In this document: positions 33,571 to 41,687 of the stretch, one piece after another | Layout: each line of letters opens with the position of its first letter | Numbering within the stretch: the stretch's first letter is position 1 | Made by a program: the position numbers and the translations under genes | The notes under the pieces: model-generated | What the model saw: only the letters and a program-made list of their open reading frames with translations | What the model was told of the DNA's origin: nothing | Database searches by the model: none | Assembly (NCBI GenBank): GCA_965215715.1 | Contig: OZ244129.1 | Location: forward strand, 1,550,001 to 1,614,000 | Reading direction: 5' to 3' | Source: HXMU1428-3 sp965215715 | Lineage (GTDB): Bacteria > Pseudomonadota > Alphaproteobacteria > Rhizobiales > HXMU1428-3 | Length of the DNA stretch: 64,000 nt

Positions 33571-35463
33571 ATGGTTGGTGGATATATGGGGCAACTTTTA
33601 AAGGTTGATTTAACAAAGGGCGCTCACGAAAATGCCCCGTTGCCTGATGAGACCATTTTGCGCCGTTATGTTGGCGGCATTGGGCTTGGTATGTATTTAC
33701 TTTTAAATGAAGCACCAGCCGGGGTGAAAGCCACAGACCCTGAGGCCCCCTTATTAATGATGACCGGCCCGTTAACCGGGACATCTGCGCCCAGCTCTTC
33801 TAATTTGGCCATTGTTTCTTACAATCACAACACCCCTTTTGCTGTTGCAACAGGGCACTCCCATGGCTTTTGGGCGGCCTATCTGAAACATGCGGGCTAT
33901 GATGGCATGATCATAAAGGGGCAAGCAGACAAACCTGTTTATTTATGGGTGGACGATGACCGCATTGAGATCCGAGACGCCTCTCACCTTTGGGGGCAAG
34001 ACACGCGCGAGACGGAACGCTTAATCAAGCAAGAACTGGGTGATTGGGAAAACATCAGTGTGGCCTGCATAGGCCCGGCTGGCGAAGCCATGTTGCATGG
34101 GGCCTCTGTTAAAAATGACCGCAACCACGGGGCCCATAAGGGCAGTGTTGGCGCGGTCATGGGGTCAAAAAACCTGAAAGCGATTGCTGTGCGCGGGACA
34201 AATAAAGTGCCACTGGCAGACCCGATTGCTTTTGTCGATACTTCACAAACTTGGGACACGGCCATTCATGCTGACCGCCAACCAGGGGAAGGTTCCCCTT
34301 CTGTAGGTGGGCTTTTGGCCAATGCGGGGATTGTGAAAGCTTACACCTATGTGGGTGAATCGCACATGTTAGCGGGTAAGAATTTGACTGACCCATTATG
34401 GGGTGAAAAATTTTCTAAAAAGTTTGTTGCCCAATCAGAAAATTGGACCGTCACGCCAAAAGAATCTTACAATTGCAGCATTGCTTGTGCTTATGACTGC
34501 CGCATCGATACTGGCAAATATGCTGGCTTTACCGCCAGCATGTGCGGCGGGGGAGAAAACTTTGAGGGGGCGGCTTGCATGATTGGCATTGAAGACCCAG
34601 ATGAGACCCTTGCCTTTACCGACTATTTGGATGGAATGGGCATTGACTCATCGGTTGCTGGTGCTTTGATGGGCATGGCGTTTGAACTATATGAACGCGG
34701 CATACTCACCAAAGAGGACACTGATGGTTTAGAGCTTACTTGGGGCAATTATGAAGCGGCTGTGGAGCTGATTGATCAGATGTGTTCTGGCGAAGGCTTT
34801 GGTGGGCGGGTTTTGTCCAAGGGCTTAAAAGATGCTGCCCAACTGCTCGGCCCGGCGGCTGAGGCTTGTGTCCTGCACATTCGCGGTGGTGGCATTAACA
34901 TGCACGATTGGCGCGCCGCTTGGAGTGTTTTGTTAGGGCAAATTGTTGCTGGCGCTGGCGTTTGCTGGCAGGGCCCTGGCGTTGATGCGTGGACCACGGA
35001 ACCTGATTTAGGATACCCAGAATTTACCGATGCGTTTACCCCTGATGGCAAAGCGCAAGCGGTGGCGCAAACTCAAATGAAAAAACTATGGGAAGATTGT
35101 TTGGGCAATTGCTGGTTTGCAAGTTGGGGCGTGAAAGGCGTATTGGATTTTTCAACCAAAGCGGTGGCCTTGGCCACAGGGTGGTCCGATTTTGACGCTA
35201 AAGAAGCCATGTTGGTTGGCGAGCGCATGGTGAACCTGCAGCGTTTGATTGCCATTAAACGCGGCTTTACGCCTAAGGATGAATTTGATGTGTCTGACCG
35301 TTTGCTTGAAGCGCCAACCGTTGGCAAGGCTGCGGGTAAAAGCATCAAACCACACTTGGAAAAAATGGTCCGTGAATATTATCAGCAGATGGGATGGGAT
35401 GAAGCCACAGGTAAGCCAACGCAGGAAACCATAGAGCGTGTTGGCTTATCAAACGTGTTGTAG
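33571..35463 (+). CDS. Aldehyde:ferredoxin oxidoreductase-family tungsten enzyme
   Basis: 630 residues from the ATG at 33571, preceded by GAGGAGG; the TTG at 33535 is rejected. The N-terminal domain GGYMGQLLKVDLTKG and RRYVGGIGLGMYLLL binds the pterin cofactor in this family. SVACIGPAGE and HKGSVGAVMGSKNLKAIAVR are further family blocks. The 4Fe-4S ligands appear at C302, C306 and C310 (CSIACAYDC), spaced x3/x3 where archaeal enzymes have x2/x3, with C510/C514 (EDCLGNC) later. Such enzymes oxidise aldehydes to acids, or reduce acids, with ferredoxin. No AorA-like Fe-S subunit or FAD subunit is next to it. It is the first gene of an operon with gcdH and a CoA transferase. Confidence 0.9.
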   Translation: MVGGYMGQLLKVDLTKGAHENAPLPDETILRRYVGGIGLGMYLLLNEAPAGVKATDPEAPLLMMTGPLTGTSAPSSSNLAIVSYNHNTPFAVATGHSHGFWAAYLKHAGYDGMIIKGQADKPVYLWVDDDRIEIRDASHLWGQDTRETERLIKQELGDWENISVACIGPAGEAMLHGASVKNDRNHGAHKGSVGAVMGSKNLKAIAVRGTNKVPLADPIAFVDTSQTWDTAIHADRQPGEGSPSVGGLLANAGIVKAYTYVGESHMLAGKNLTDPLWGEKFSKKFVAQSENWTVTPKESYNCSIACAYDCRIDTGKYAGFTASMCGGGENFEGAACMIGIEDPDETLAFTDYLDGMGIDSSVAGALMGMAFELYERGILTKEDTDGLELTWGNYEAAVELIDQMCSGEGFGGRVLSKGLKDAAQLLGPAAEACVLHIRGGGINMHDWRAAWSVLLGQIVAGAGVCWQGPGVDAWTTEPDLGYPEFTDAFTPDGKAQAVAQTQMKKLWEDCLGNCWFASWGVKGVLDFSTKAVALATGWSDFDAKEAMLVGERMVNLQRLIAIKRGFTPKDEFDVSDRLLEAPTVGKAAGKSIKPHLEKMVREYYQQMGWDEATGKPTQETIERVGLSNVL

Positions 35464-35494
35464 CCACCTCATCATAGAAAGAAGACTTATAACT

Positions 35495-36700
35495 ATGGCC
35501 GCCAATCCTGATCAGAAAATGGAAAATCCTAGCTTTGTATGGGATGATCCTTTTTTGCTACACGATCAATTATCGCAAGAAGAACAGCTGGTTCAAGACA
35601 CCGCCCATAAGTACGCGCAAGATCATCTTATGCCGCGCGTCTTAATGGCCAATCGGGATGAAAAATTTGATCCCAAGATTATGAAAGAGATGGGGGAGTT
35701 GGGCCTATTGGGCGCGACCATTCCGGTTGAGTATGGTGGTGCTGGCGTTAATCACATTGCCTATGGTTTAGCCGCGCGCGAAATTGAGCGGGTTGATTCT
35801 GGCTATCGCTCGGCTATGAGCGTTCAATCTTCTTTGGTTATGCACCCGATTTATGCTTATGGCAGTGAAGAGCAACGCAAGAAATACCTTCCCGAACTGG
35901 CACGCGGGGCCATGATTGGGTGCTTTGGTTTGACCGAACCTGATCATGGTTCTGACCCGGGCGGTATGCGCACGCGGGCTGAGAAAACCGCCCAAGGCTA
36001 CAAGCTCACTGGAAATAAAATGTGGATCACCAATTCCCCTATTGCTGACATTGCTGTGGTCTGGGCCAAACTTGAAGGGGTGATCCGCGGGTTTATTTTA
36101 GAGCGCGGCATGAAGGGCCTAAGTTTTCCTAAAATTGAGGGCAAGATGAGTTTGCGCGCCTCTGATACGGGTGAGATTGTGATGGATGAAGTGATCGTCC
36201 CTGAGAGCAATATTCTCCCTAATGTTCAAGGGCTGAAAGGCCCGTTTGGCTGCCTAAACAAGGCCCGTTATGGCATTGCTTGGGGCGCTCTTGGGGCGGC
36301 AGAATTTTGCTGGCATGGGGCACGCCAATACACGCTTGAGCGCAACCAATTTGGTCGCCCGCTAGCTGCCAACCAGCTCGTTCAACTTAAATTGGCCAAT
36401 ATGCAAACTGAGATCACGTTAGGCTTACAAGCGTGTTTGCGCGTGGGCCAAATGCTTGATGAGGGCCGATGCCCATCTGAGACGATTTCCATGATTAAGC
36501 GCAATTCTTGCGGAAAAGCGCTGGAGATTGCGCGGATTGCGCGTGACATGCATGGAGGCAATGGGGTTTCTGATGAGTTTCATGTTATGCGCCATATGGT
36601 GAATTTGGAATCGGTCAACACTTATGAGGGAACCCACGACATTCATGCCCTCATTTTGGGCCGGGCGCAAACTGGCCTGCAAGCTTTCACGACTGACTAG
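35495..36700 (+). CDS. gcdH: Glutaryl-CoA dehydrogenase
   Basis: 401 residues from the ATG at 35495, 31 bp after the upstream stop; the frame extends further back but overlaps the oxidoreductase gene. Acyl-CoA dehydrogenase fold: CFGLTEPDHGSDPGGMRTRA (FAD/substrate loop), KMWITNSPIADIAVVWAKL, and the catalytic Glu in NTYEGTHDIHALILGRA. The VWDDPFLLHDQLSQEEQLVQ start and YGIAWGALGAAEFCWHGARQ are characteristic of GcdH within the family. It oxidises and decarboxylates glutaryl-CoA to crotonyl-CoA in lysine, tryptophan and aromatic catabolism, passing electrons to ETF. Operon with a CoA transferase downstream. Confidence 0.95.
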   Translation: MAANPDQKMENPSFVWDDPFLLHDQLSQEEQLVQDTAHKYAQDHLMPRVLMANRDEKFDPKIMKEMGELGLLGATIPVEYGGAGVNHIAYGLAAREIERVDSGYRSAMSVQSSLVMHPIYAYGSEEQRKKYLPELARGAMIGCFGLTEPDHGSDPGGMRTRAEKTAQGYKLTGNKMWITNSPIADIAVVWAKLEGVIRGFILERGMKGLSFPKIEGKMSLRASDTGEIVMDEVIVPESNILPNVQGLKGPFGCLNKARYGIAWGALGAAEFCWHGARQYTLERNQFGRPLAANQLVQLKLANMQTEITLGLQACLRVGQMLDEGRCPSETISMIKRNSCGKALEIARIARDMHGGNGVSDEFHVMRHMVNLESVNTYEGTHDIHALILGRAQTGLQAFTTD

Positions 36701-36739
36701 CCTACCAGTTGGTTTTAACACGTTAAACGGAGACTTTTG

Positions 36740-37972
36740 TTGACGTTCATGGTTGGATCTTTGTCACATATACGTGTGCTGGATATGAGCCGCATCCTTG
36801 CTGGCCCTTGGGCCAGCCAGGTTTTGGCTGATCTGGGGGCTGAAGTGATTAAGATTGAACGCCCTGGTTCTGGCGACGATACACGAGGTTGGGGCCCCCC
36901 TTTTCTGAAAGACGCACAGGGCAATGATACTAATAACGCGGCTTATTTTGCTGCGGCTAATCGCAATAAAAAATCTGTCACGATTGATTTTACGACCACA
37001 CAAGGGCAAGACTTGATCCGCCAATTGGCATGCAAAAGCGATATCATCTTGGAGAATTACAAGGTGGGTGGTCTGGCAAAGTACGGGCTGGATTATGAGG
37101 GTATCAAGGCCATTAAACCTGATATCATTTATTGCTCTATCACAGGCTTTGGCCAAAATGGGCCTTATGCAAACCGTGTTGGTTATGACGCAGCGATACA
37201 AGCCATGAGCGGGTTGATGAGCATTACTGGCAATCCTGATGAAAAGCTGGGCGGGGAACCGATGAAGGTTGGGTTTGCCGTCAGTGATGTTTTAACCGGT
37301 CTTTATGCTGCCATTGGTATTTTGGCTGCCTTAACTCACAAAGAGCGCACAGGACAAGGCCAACACATTGATTTATCGCTGCTTGATGTGCAAGTGGCCG
37401 CCCTTGCTAACCAGGCACTCAATTTTTTGTCTTCTGGGGTTGCGCCTGTACGGCAAGGCAATGCCCACCCAAACATTGTGCCTTATCAAGCGTTTGCAAC
37501 AAGCGATGGGCATGTCATGCTCGCGGTTGGGAATGATGATCAATTTGCTCGTTTTTGTGACATAGCTGGTCACCCTCAACTGGCGAAAACCTTATGCTAT
37601 AAAACCAATGCTGAGCGAGTTCGCAATCGTGCAAAACTAATACCTGAACTGCAAAAGATCATTGCACAACACCCCACTCATTGGTGGACTTCACAATTAG
37701 AAAAAGCTGGCATTCCATGTGGCCCAATTAACACCATCGATCAAGTGTTTGAAGATCCTCAGATCAAACATCGGGAAATGAAGATCTCTATGGAGGGTGA
37801 AAATGGACGCACCATTCCAGGTGTGGCCTGCCCTATTCAGCTTTCACAAACACCGCCATCCTATCACGCCCCCCCTCCTGAATTGGGAGCAAACACGCAG
37901 AGCGTATTGGAAAACCTTATTGGGGCAAGCCAATCTGATATTGATACTTGGAAAAAAAGGGGCATTATATGA
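36740..37972 (+). CDS. CaiB/BaiF family CoA transferase, probable succinyl-CoA:glutarate CoA transferase
   Basis: About 410 residues. The start is uncertain: TTG at 36740 sits best behind AACGGAGA, while ATG at 36749 is 16 bases from that site. Family III CoA transferase blocks are RVLDMSRILAGPWASQVLAD, GAEVIKIERPGSGDDTRGWG, ILENYKVGGLAKYGLDY and the catalytic Asp in YDAAIQAMSGLMSITGNPDE. Next to gcdH, homologues activate glutarate to glutaryl-CoA with succinyl-CoA as donor (the C7orf10/SUGCT type), which fits here. It is 39 bp after gcdH and is the last gene of the operon. A polymerase-gene fragment follows its stop. Confidence 0.88.
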   Translation: MTFMVGSLSHIRVLDMSRILAGPWASQVLADLGAEVIKIERPGSGDDTRGWGPPFLKDAQGNDTNNAAYFAAANRNKKSVTIDFTTTQGQDLIRQLACKSDIILENYKVGGLAKYGLDYEGIKAIKPDIIYCSITGFGQNGPYANRVGYDAAIQAMSGLMSITGNPDEKLGGEPMKVGFAVSDVLTGLYAAIGILAALTHKERTGQGQHIDLSLLDVQVAALANQALNFLSSGVAPVRQGNAHPNIVPYQAFATSDGHVMLAVGNDDQFARFCDIAGHPQLAKTLCYKTNAERVRNRAKLIPELQKIIAQHPTHWWTSQLEKAGIPCGPINTIDQVFEDPQIKHREMKISMEGENGRTIPGVACPIQLSQTPPSYHAPPPELGANTQSVLENLIGASQSDIDTWKKRGII

Positions 37973-38005
37973 AGTTACAACCTCACCGCATGACCTAATG
38001 CACTG

Positions 38006-38115
38006 TGTTGGCTTGTTCTTGGAAAGTTATATTATTGATAGAGATCATTGGCGCTTGCTTTATGATTTGATGTGGCTAATTAGGGGGGGCATATGGGGCT
38101 GTTAAAATTCAGGAT
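38006..38115 (+). pseudogene. Fragment duplicating the 3' end of the O-antigen polymerase gene
   Basis: This 110-bp stretch matches 32262-32370 of the intact polymerase gene with about 12 differences (roughly 89% identity), including one extra G in a G-run. The translated part VGLFLESYIIDRDHWRLLYD matches VGLFLESYIIDSDHWRLLYI of the intact protein before the frameshift. There is no start codon or upstream gene body. Copy and original are in the same orientation and bracket the LysR-AOR-gcdH-CoA transferase cassette. Confidence 0.9.
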
Positions 38116-38156
38116 GTAAAACAAGCGGCTGATATTGGGTAACAGGTGTTTGTTAC

Positions 38157-39296
38157 TCACTCTTGGTCCCATAACAAATTTGGATCAGGTACCTCGGTTG
38201 CATTTCTTTTATGCCTAAAATTTGAAATTGCAGTATAAACACGTTCTCTCATCCGGTTAATACCTCCCAGAGCTCTGAATTCATCGGGTGTTCGGTTGGG
38301 GTGAAAATCTGTGTGCTCACAAAAATGGTCTCGGTGAGGACGTGCAATATTTTGTTTGGCAATCTCGATATTGCCAATTCGCTGGTAAGGGCTTTTTTTC
38401 TCACTCCATTCTCTGGTTGCATCTTCTAAAGGCATAGTGCCATCATTCAACTGTACAGATAATTTAAAACAAGACTTTTTTGAGTTGGCTTGTTCGATTA
38501 GTATTTTACGCAAAAAATTTGGATCGCTTTTATCAACATCGACATTTGACTTGATATTGTGCCCTTCACAAGGCTGAGCAGAGTACTTAACGGAACGATT
38601 TTGTCCATATGAAAATGGTGCCATTGAAAAATATCGCATATTTAAGGGTGTATCTATTTTCCCAGCTCCATTCCAATAGGCGATCCAAAGTTGCCGAAGG
38701 CGCCAGCTAAAAGGATTATAATTTGGCGTAAAATATTTTTCTACCGCTCCAGGTTTTCCAAATAAGACACCAGCTTTTACAAAATCCAGATAATCGACCG
38801 GATCAGAAGAGAAAAAAACTGGATAATTGACCATTAATATATCGAATTGATCAACCTTTTTGTTTTCTGAAGCAGTGGTTTCAGGAGAAGTGTTTAGTAT
38901 TTTTAAGGATAGTCCGCGCCCATCAAACTTTATATCTGGTCGCGGTTTAAAAGCACCGTTGGAAAAACGTACCCAGGCTTTATATTCTTTTCCCGGTTCA
39001 GAAAACATCCCAACTTTCAGGTCAGGTGGTATATCAGAAGCAACTTTAAATATTGCTTTTAAACAGCCATGAGACTTTGCGTGTGCATCTCTTTGGACTG
39101 TGCTTTGTTTGCCTTTATATAACTCATCAAGATTTTGAACGACAAGTTTGACAACAGTATCAATGGCTGCTTTTTCAAGATTTTTTGCCCCTCTGATTTC
39201 TTCTGGAATTTTATTTTCAAAATGGTCAATCGCCCAGAGAACCAAAGTTCCAAAAGCCAGGATATAAAGCCCAATTTTAATTTTATTTTGTCTCAT
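38157..39296 (-). CDS. Membrane-anchored catalase-like haem protein (y4iL-like)
   Basis: 379 residues. One N-terminal transmembrane helix (about 7-24) leaves the rest periplasmic. A catalase-like core follows, with the likely distal histidine in QRDAHAKSHGCLKA (His72 or His76), RFSNGAFKPRPDIKFDGRGL (the conserved Arg/Asn/Gly region of small catalase-fold proteins), and a late RERVYTAISNFRHKRN that should hold the proximal Tyr. Relatives (Rhizobium Y4iL, the catalase-related allene oxide synthases) act on lipid hydroperoxides or are uncharacterised. It is next to two RoxA-like di-haem genes, and all three are AT-rich and would be exported. Catalytic identity is not proven. Confidence 0.75.
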   Translation of the reverse strand: MRQNKIKIGLYILAFGTLVLWAIDHFENKIPEEIRGAKNLEKAAIDTVVKLVVQNLDELYKGKQSTVQRDAHAKSHGCLKAIFKVASDIPPDLKVGMFSEPGKEYKAWVRFSNGAFKPRPDIKFDGRGLSLKILNTSPETTASENKKVDQFDILMVNYPVFFSSDPVDYLDFVKAGVLFGKPGAVEKYFTPNYNPFSWRLRQLWIAYWNGAGKIDTPLNMRYFSMAPFSYGQNRSVKYSAQPCEGHNIKSNVDVDKSDPNFLRKILIEQANSKKSCFKLSVQLNDGTMPLEDATREWSEKKSPYQRIGNIEIAKQNIARPHRDHFCEHTDFHPNRTPDEFRALGGINRMRERVYTAISNFRHKRNATEVPDPNLLWDQE

Positions 39297-39388
39297 GATC
39301 TTTGAGCTCCATATCCTCTCCTAAAAGCTATTTTCTCATATGATGAGCCGCTTGGAGTTTTTGAAATGCACCAATGTGCATTCTTTTT

Positions 39389-41416
39389 CTAAAGTGTTTT
39401 TAGATAAGCGATTAAAGCCATACGGTCTGCATGAGTAAATTTCTTATTGTCATAGTCATGCCCACTATTCAGATTTCCATCTATCAATTCATATCCGTTT
39501 GCTTTTTTATTTCCGACCTTAAATAAGAAATTATTATTGAGGCTTTGCTTGGTTACATAACCAACTTTTTCCGGATCAAATTCCAGGCTACCCATCCAAA
39601 ATGTTTTTGGTCTTTCATTTTCAGGTAGTAACAAGTCATAAAGAGTTGGTATGGAGCCATTATGTAAATAAGGAGCCGATGCCCAGATACCATTCAATGG
39701 TCGGCTTGTGTAACCAAGAACATTGTTCTCTTCTTTCATTTGACTGTGAGAAAACGCTCTGCAAGCCTTTTCGCATTCAGCTAATCTGAGAGTTTTTTCT
39801 TCATTGCGGAATACATTCTTCCAAGATTCATCAAGATCAATAATCGGTCCATCTTGTAATGTACTCAATCCAGAAGGGATATGAGGCATTTTTAAAAAAT
39901 TATTTCCGATGAGTTCGGCCACATTTTGTTTATTTGCTGCCATCACACCTGCTACGGTAATGGCCAATAATTTTGACGCCTTCACTGACTGTCCCAGCAT
40001 AAGCTGATCACCATTTCCAATGCTTTCAAAATCAATGGAGCGGGGATTTTTACTACTCCATAATCCCGTTTTCAAGCTGTAGCTATAGGCATTACATGCC
40101 ATCCAGGGATCAGTTCGAATGGGTTCAATTTTTTTTGTCTTCGCATATGGCGGTAAATTTTTTGCCCGTTCGGGTGCTATATCAGCTGCTTCAATAAAAT
40201 AATTGTCCTGAACTACGATGTTGCTCTTGGTATCTGTTCTATCAACAACATCGTGGCAATAAAGACAATTTTGGTTGTATAGATGACGGCCCCTTTCAAT
40301 TTGGACAGCTTCTTTTTCCCGTTCTTCTTTTGTGAAGGGTCCAAAAATTTCTGTCGGCCATTTGGGCGAGCGCAGATCTCTTAAAACTTCTTCAAGGTTA
40401 TAAAGATTTTTGAGGTGAATACTTGAGTTAAATCCATCAATATCAAGGTTTTCATTAAGGGTAATATCACCGAAAACACCAATAACCTCACCAACATTGC
40501 GACCGATTGCGCCGACATCAATCCCGCCAAATATGATACGCGGGGCAGCACCATTATATTGAACTTTATTGTATTGGGGTGCGCTCCAAACAAAGGGCGT
40601 GCTAACCGGAGCGTCAGAGCGGACAAAAGATTGAGCCTCATCGTTGACCAATAACCCAACTTTATTAAATATATGGCCAAATGCATCAATTCTGCCGTAC
40701 CCATATCTTATGGATGTCTTATTGACCTCCGCTTCTTTCTTTTGCCAATCCAGCAACTTTTTAAAAGCTTTACGCAGCTTATCTTTATTGTCTGAATTAG
40801 AGTTCTCGTCAGATAGAACACGTTGCGCAAACCGATCCCATTTCACCTTGTCACTGTAGGTTTGTTCAAGGGCCGTGTTCAAAGTTTCCATGAAAACTTG
40901 GAAATCAAATAAAGAAGCGCCACCGTCAATTCTAATATCTTTTCCTTGGTATTTAATCTGCGATGTATGACAGGCTGAGCAATTTAACCCCACCCAAGCT
41001 TCATTATTATTTTGGTCGTTTTTCCAGCGCAGTTTTGTTCGTTCTAGATATTGGTCTGAACTTTTATCAATTACAAATCCAAGAGCTAACTGTGCATGAG
41101 CTTTACGATCTGGCACATCTACTTTTCTAGGAATTAAGTTGAATTTTTTTACATGTTCAGGTGCCATAAACAGGTCTATCGCGCCAGGCTTTTCAAGAGC
41201 TTCCAACCAAGCTAGCGGAATAAGCCGGGACCCTTGAGATGCACCATACCAAAAGGCTCTCTTAGCTTCTGACCAATTTTGATCTAGTGCACCCAATTGG
41301 ACAGGGTCATCGGGTGATTTATTGTACGCCTGATAGGGATTGTTGCGTAAATAAAAAAAACCAACACCGATGATCGTGAGTATCATGGCAATAAAGAAAA
41401 GAAATTTCTTTAACAT
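39389..41416 (-). CDS. Di-haem c-type protein, RoxA/RoxB-like (membrane-anchored)
   Basis: 675 residues, close to the ~680 of RoxA rubber oxygenase. An N-terminal helix (about 3-22) exports and anchors it. Two haem c sites are CSACH (146-150) in WVGLNCSACHTSQIKYQGKD and CLYCH (384-388). GYGRIDAFGHIFNKV (about 238-252) and the C-terminal LNGIWASAPYLHNGSIPTLY block are shared by di-haem peroxidase/RoxA-type proteins. Annotation pipelines often call such proteins di-haem cytochrome c peroxidase. RoxA-type enzymes cleave polyisoprene C=C bonds with O2. It is 92 bp upstream of the catalase-like gene on the same strand and starts behind CTTAAGGATTATG. Confidence 0.8.
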   Translation of the reverse strand: MLKKFLFFIAMILTIIGVGFFYLRNNPYQAYNKSPDDPVQLGALDQNWSEAKRAFWYGASQGSRLIPLAWLEALEKPGAIDLFMAPEHVKKFNLIPRKVDVPDRKAHAQLALGFVIDKSSDQYLERTKLRWKNDQNNNEAWVGLNCSACHTSQIKYQGKDIRIDGGASLFDFQVFMETLNTALEQTYSDKVKWDRFAQRVLSDENSNSDNKDKLRKAFKKLLDWQKKEAEVNKTSIRYGYGRIDAFGHIFNKVGLLVNDEAQSFVRSDAPVSTPFVWSAPQYNKVQYNGAAPRIIFGGIDVGAIGRNVGEVIGVFGDITLNENLDIDGFNSSIHLKNLYNLEEVLRDLRSPKWPTEIFGPFTKEEREKEAVQIERGRHLYNQNCLYCHDVVDRTDTKSNIVVQDNYFIEAADIAPERAKNLPPYAKTKKIEPIRTDPWMACNAYSYSLKTGLWSSKNPRSIDFESIGNGDQLMLGQSVKASKLLAITVAGVMAANKQNVAELIGNNFLKMPHIPSGLSTLQDGPIIDLDESWKNVFRNEEKTLRLAECEKACRAFSHSQMKEENNVLGYTSRPLNGIWASAPYLHNGSIPTLYDLLLPENERPKTFWMGSLEFDPEKVGYVTKQSLNNNFLFKVGNKKANGYELIDGNLNSGHDYDNKKFTHADRMALIAYLKTL

Positions 41417-41687
41417 AATCCTTAAGCTCCGAAACGTAAAAGACAGAAATTGCCTTGAGCAAATTCTTTAAGAAATTTTTTTAAATTCAGTTGGACTGCT
41501 CTTTGTTGTCTATGACCTATCACATTTGCATCATTCAACTGAAAACATAAGTTTTCACGAATAAGTTATCAAAAATCAATTTTCATTCATGATGTTAGGC
41601 AATTATAGTATTGCTTGATTTTTAGCAAAATGCAATTTTAGATGCGCCAGATTTAATCTCTCACGCCCTAACTCTAAGGATTATGAA
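41417..41687. promoter_or_regulatory. Divergent region between the two di-haem genes
   Basis: 271 AT-rich bases. Both flanking genes start behind nearly the same sequence, AAGGATTATG, which suggests duplication of the 5' end together with the gene or common translational control. No consensus promoter was fixed. Confidence 0.4.

Noticed and set aside
37797..38105. 102-residue frame overlapping the CoA transferase end
   Set aside because: Its last ~30 residues come from the polymerase-gene fragment, and the rest is an off-frame reading of the CoA transferase.
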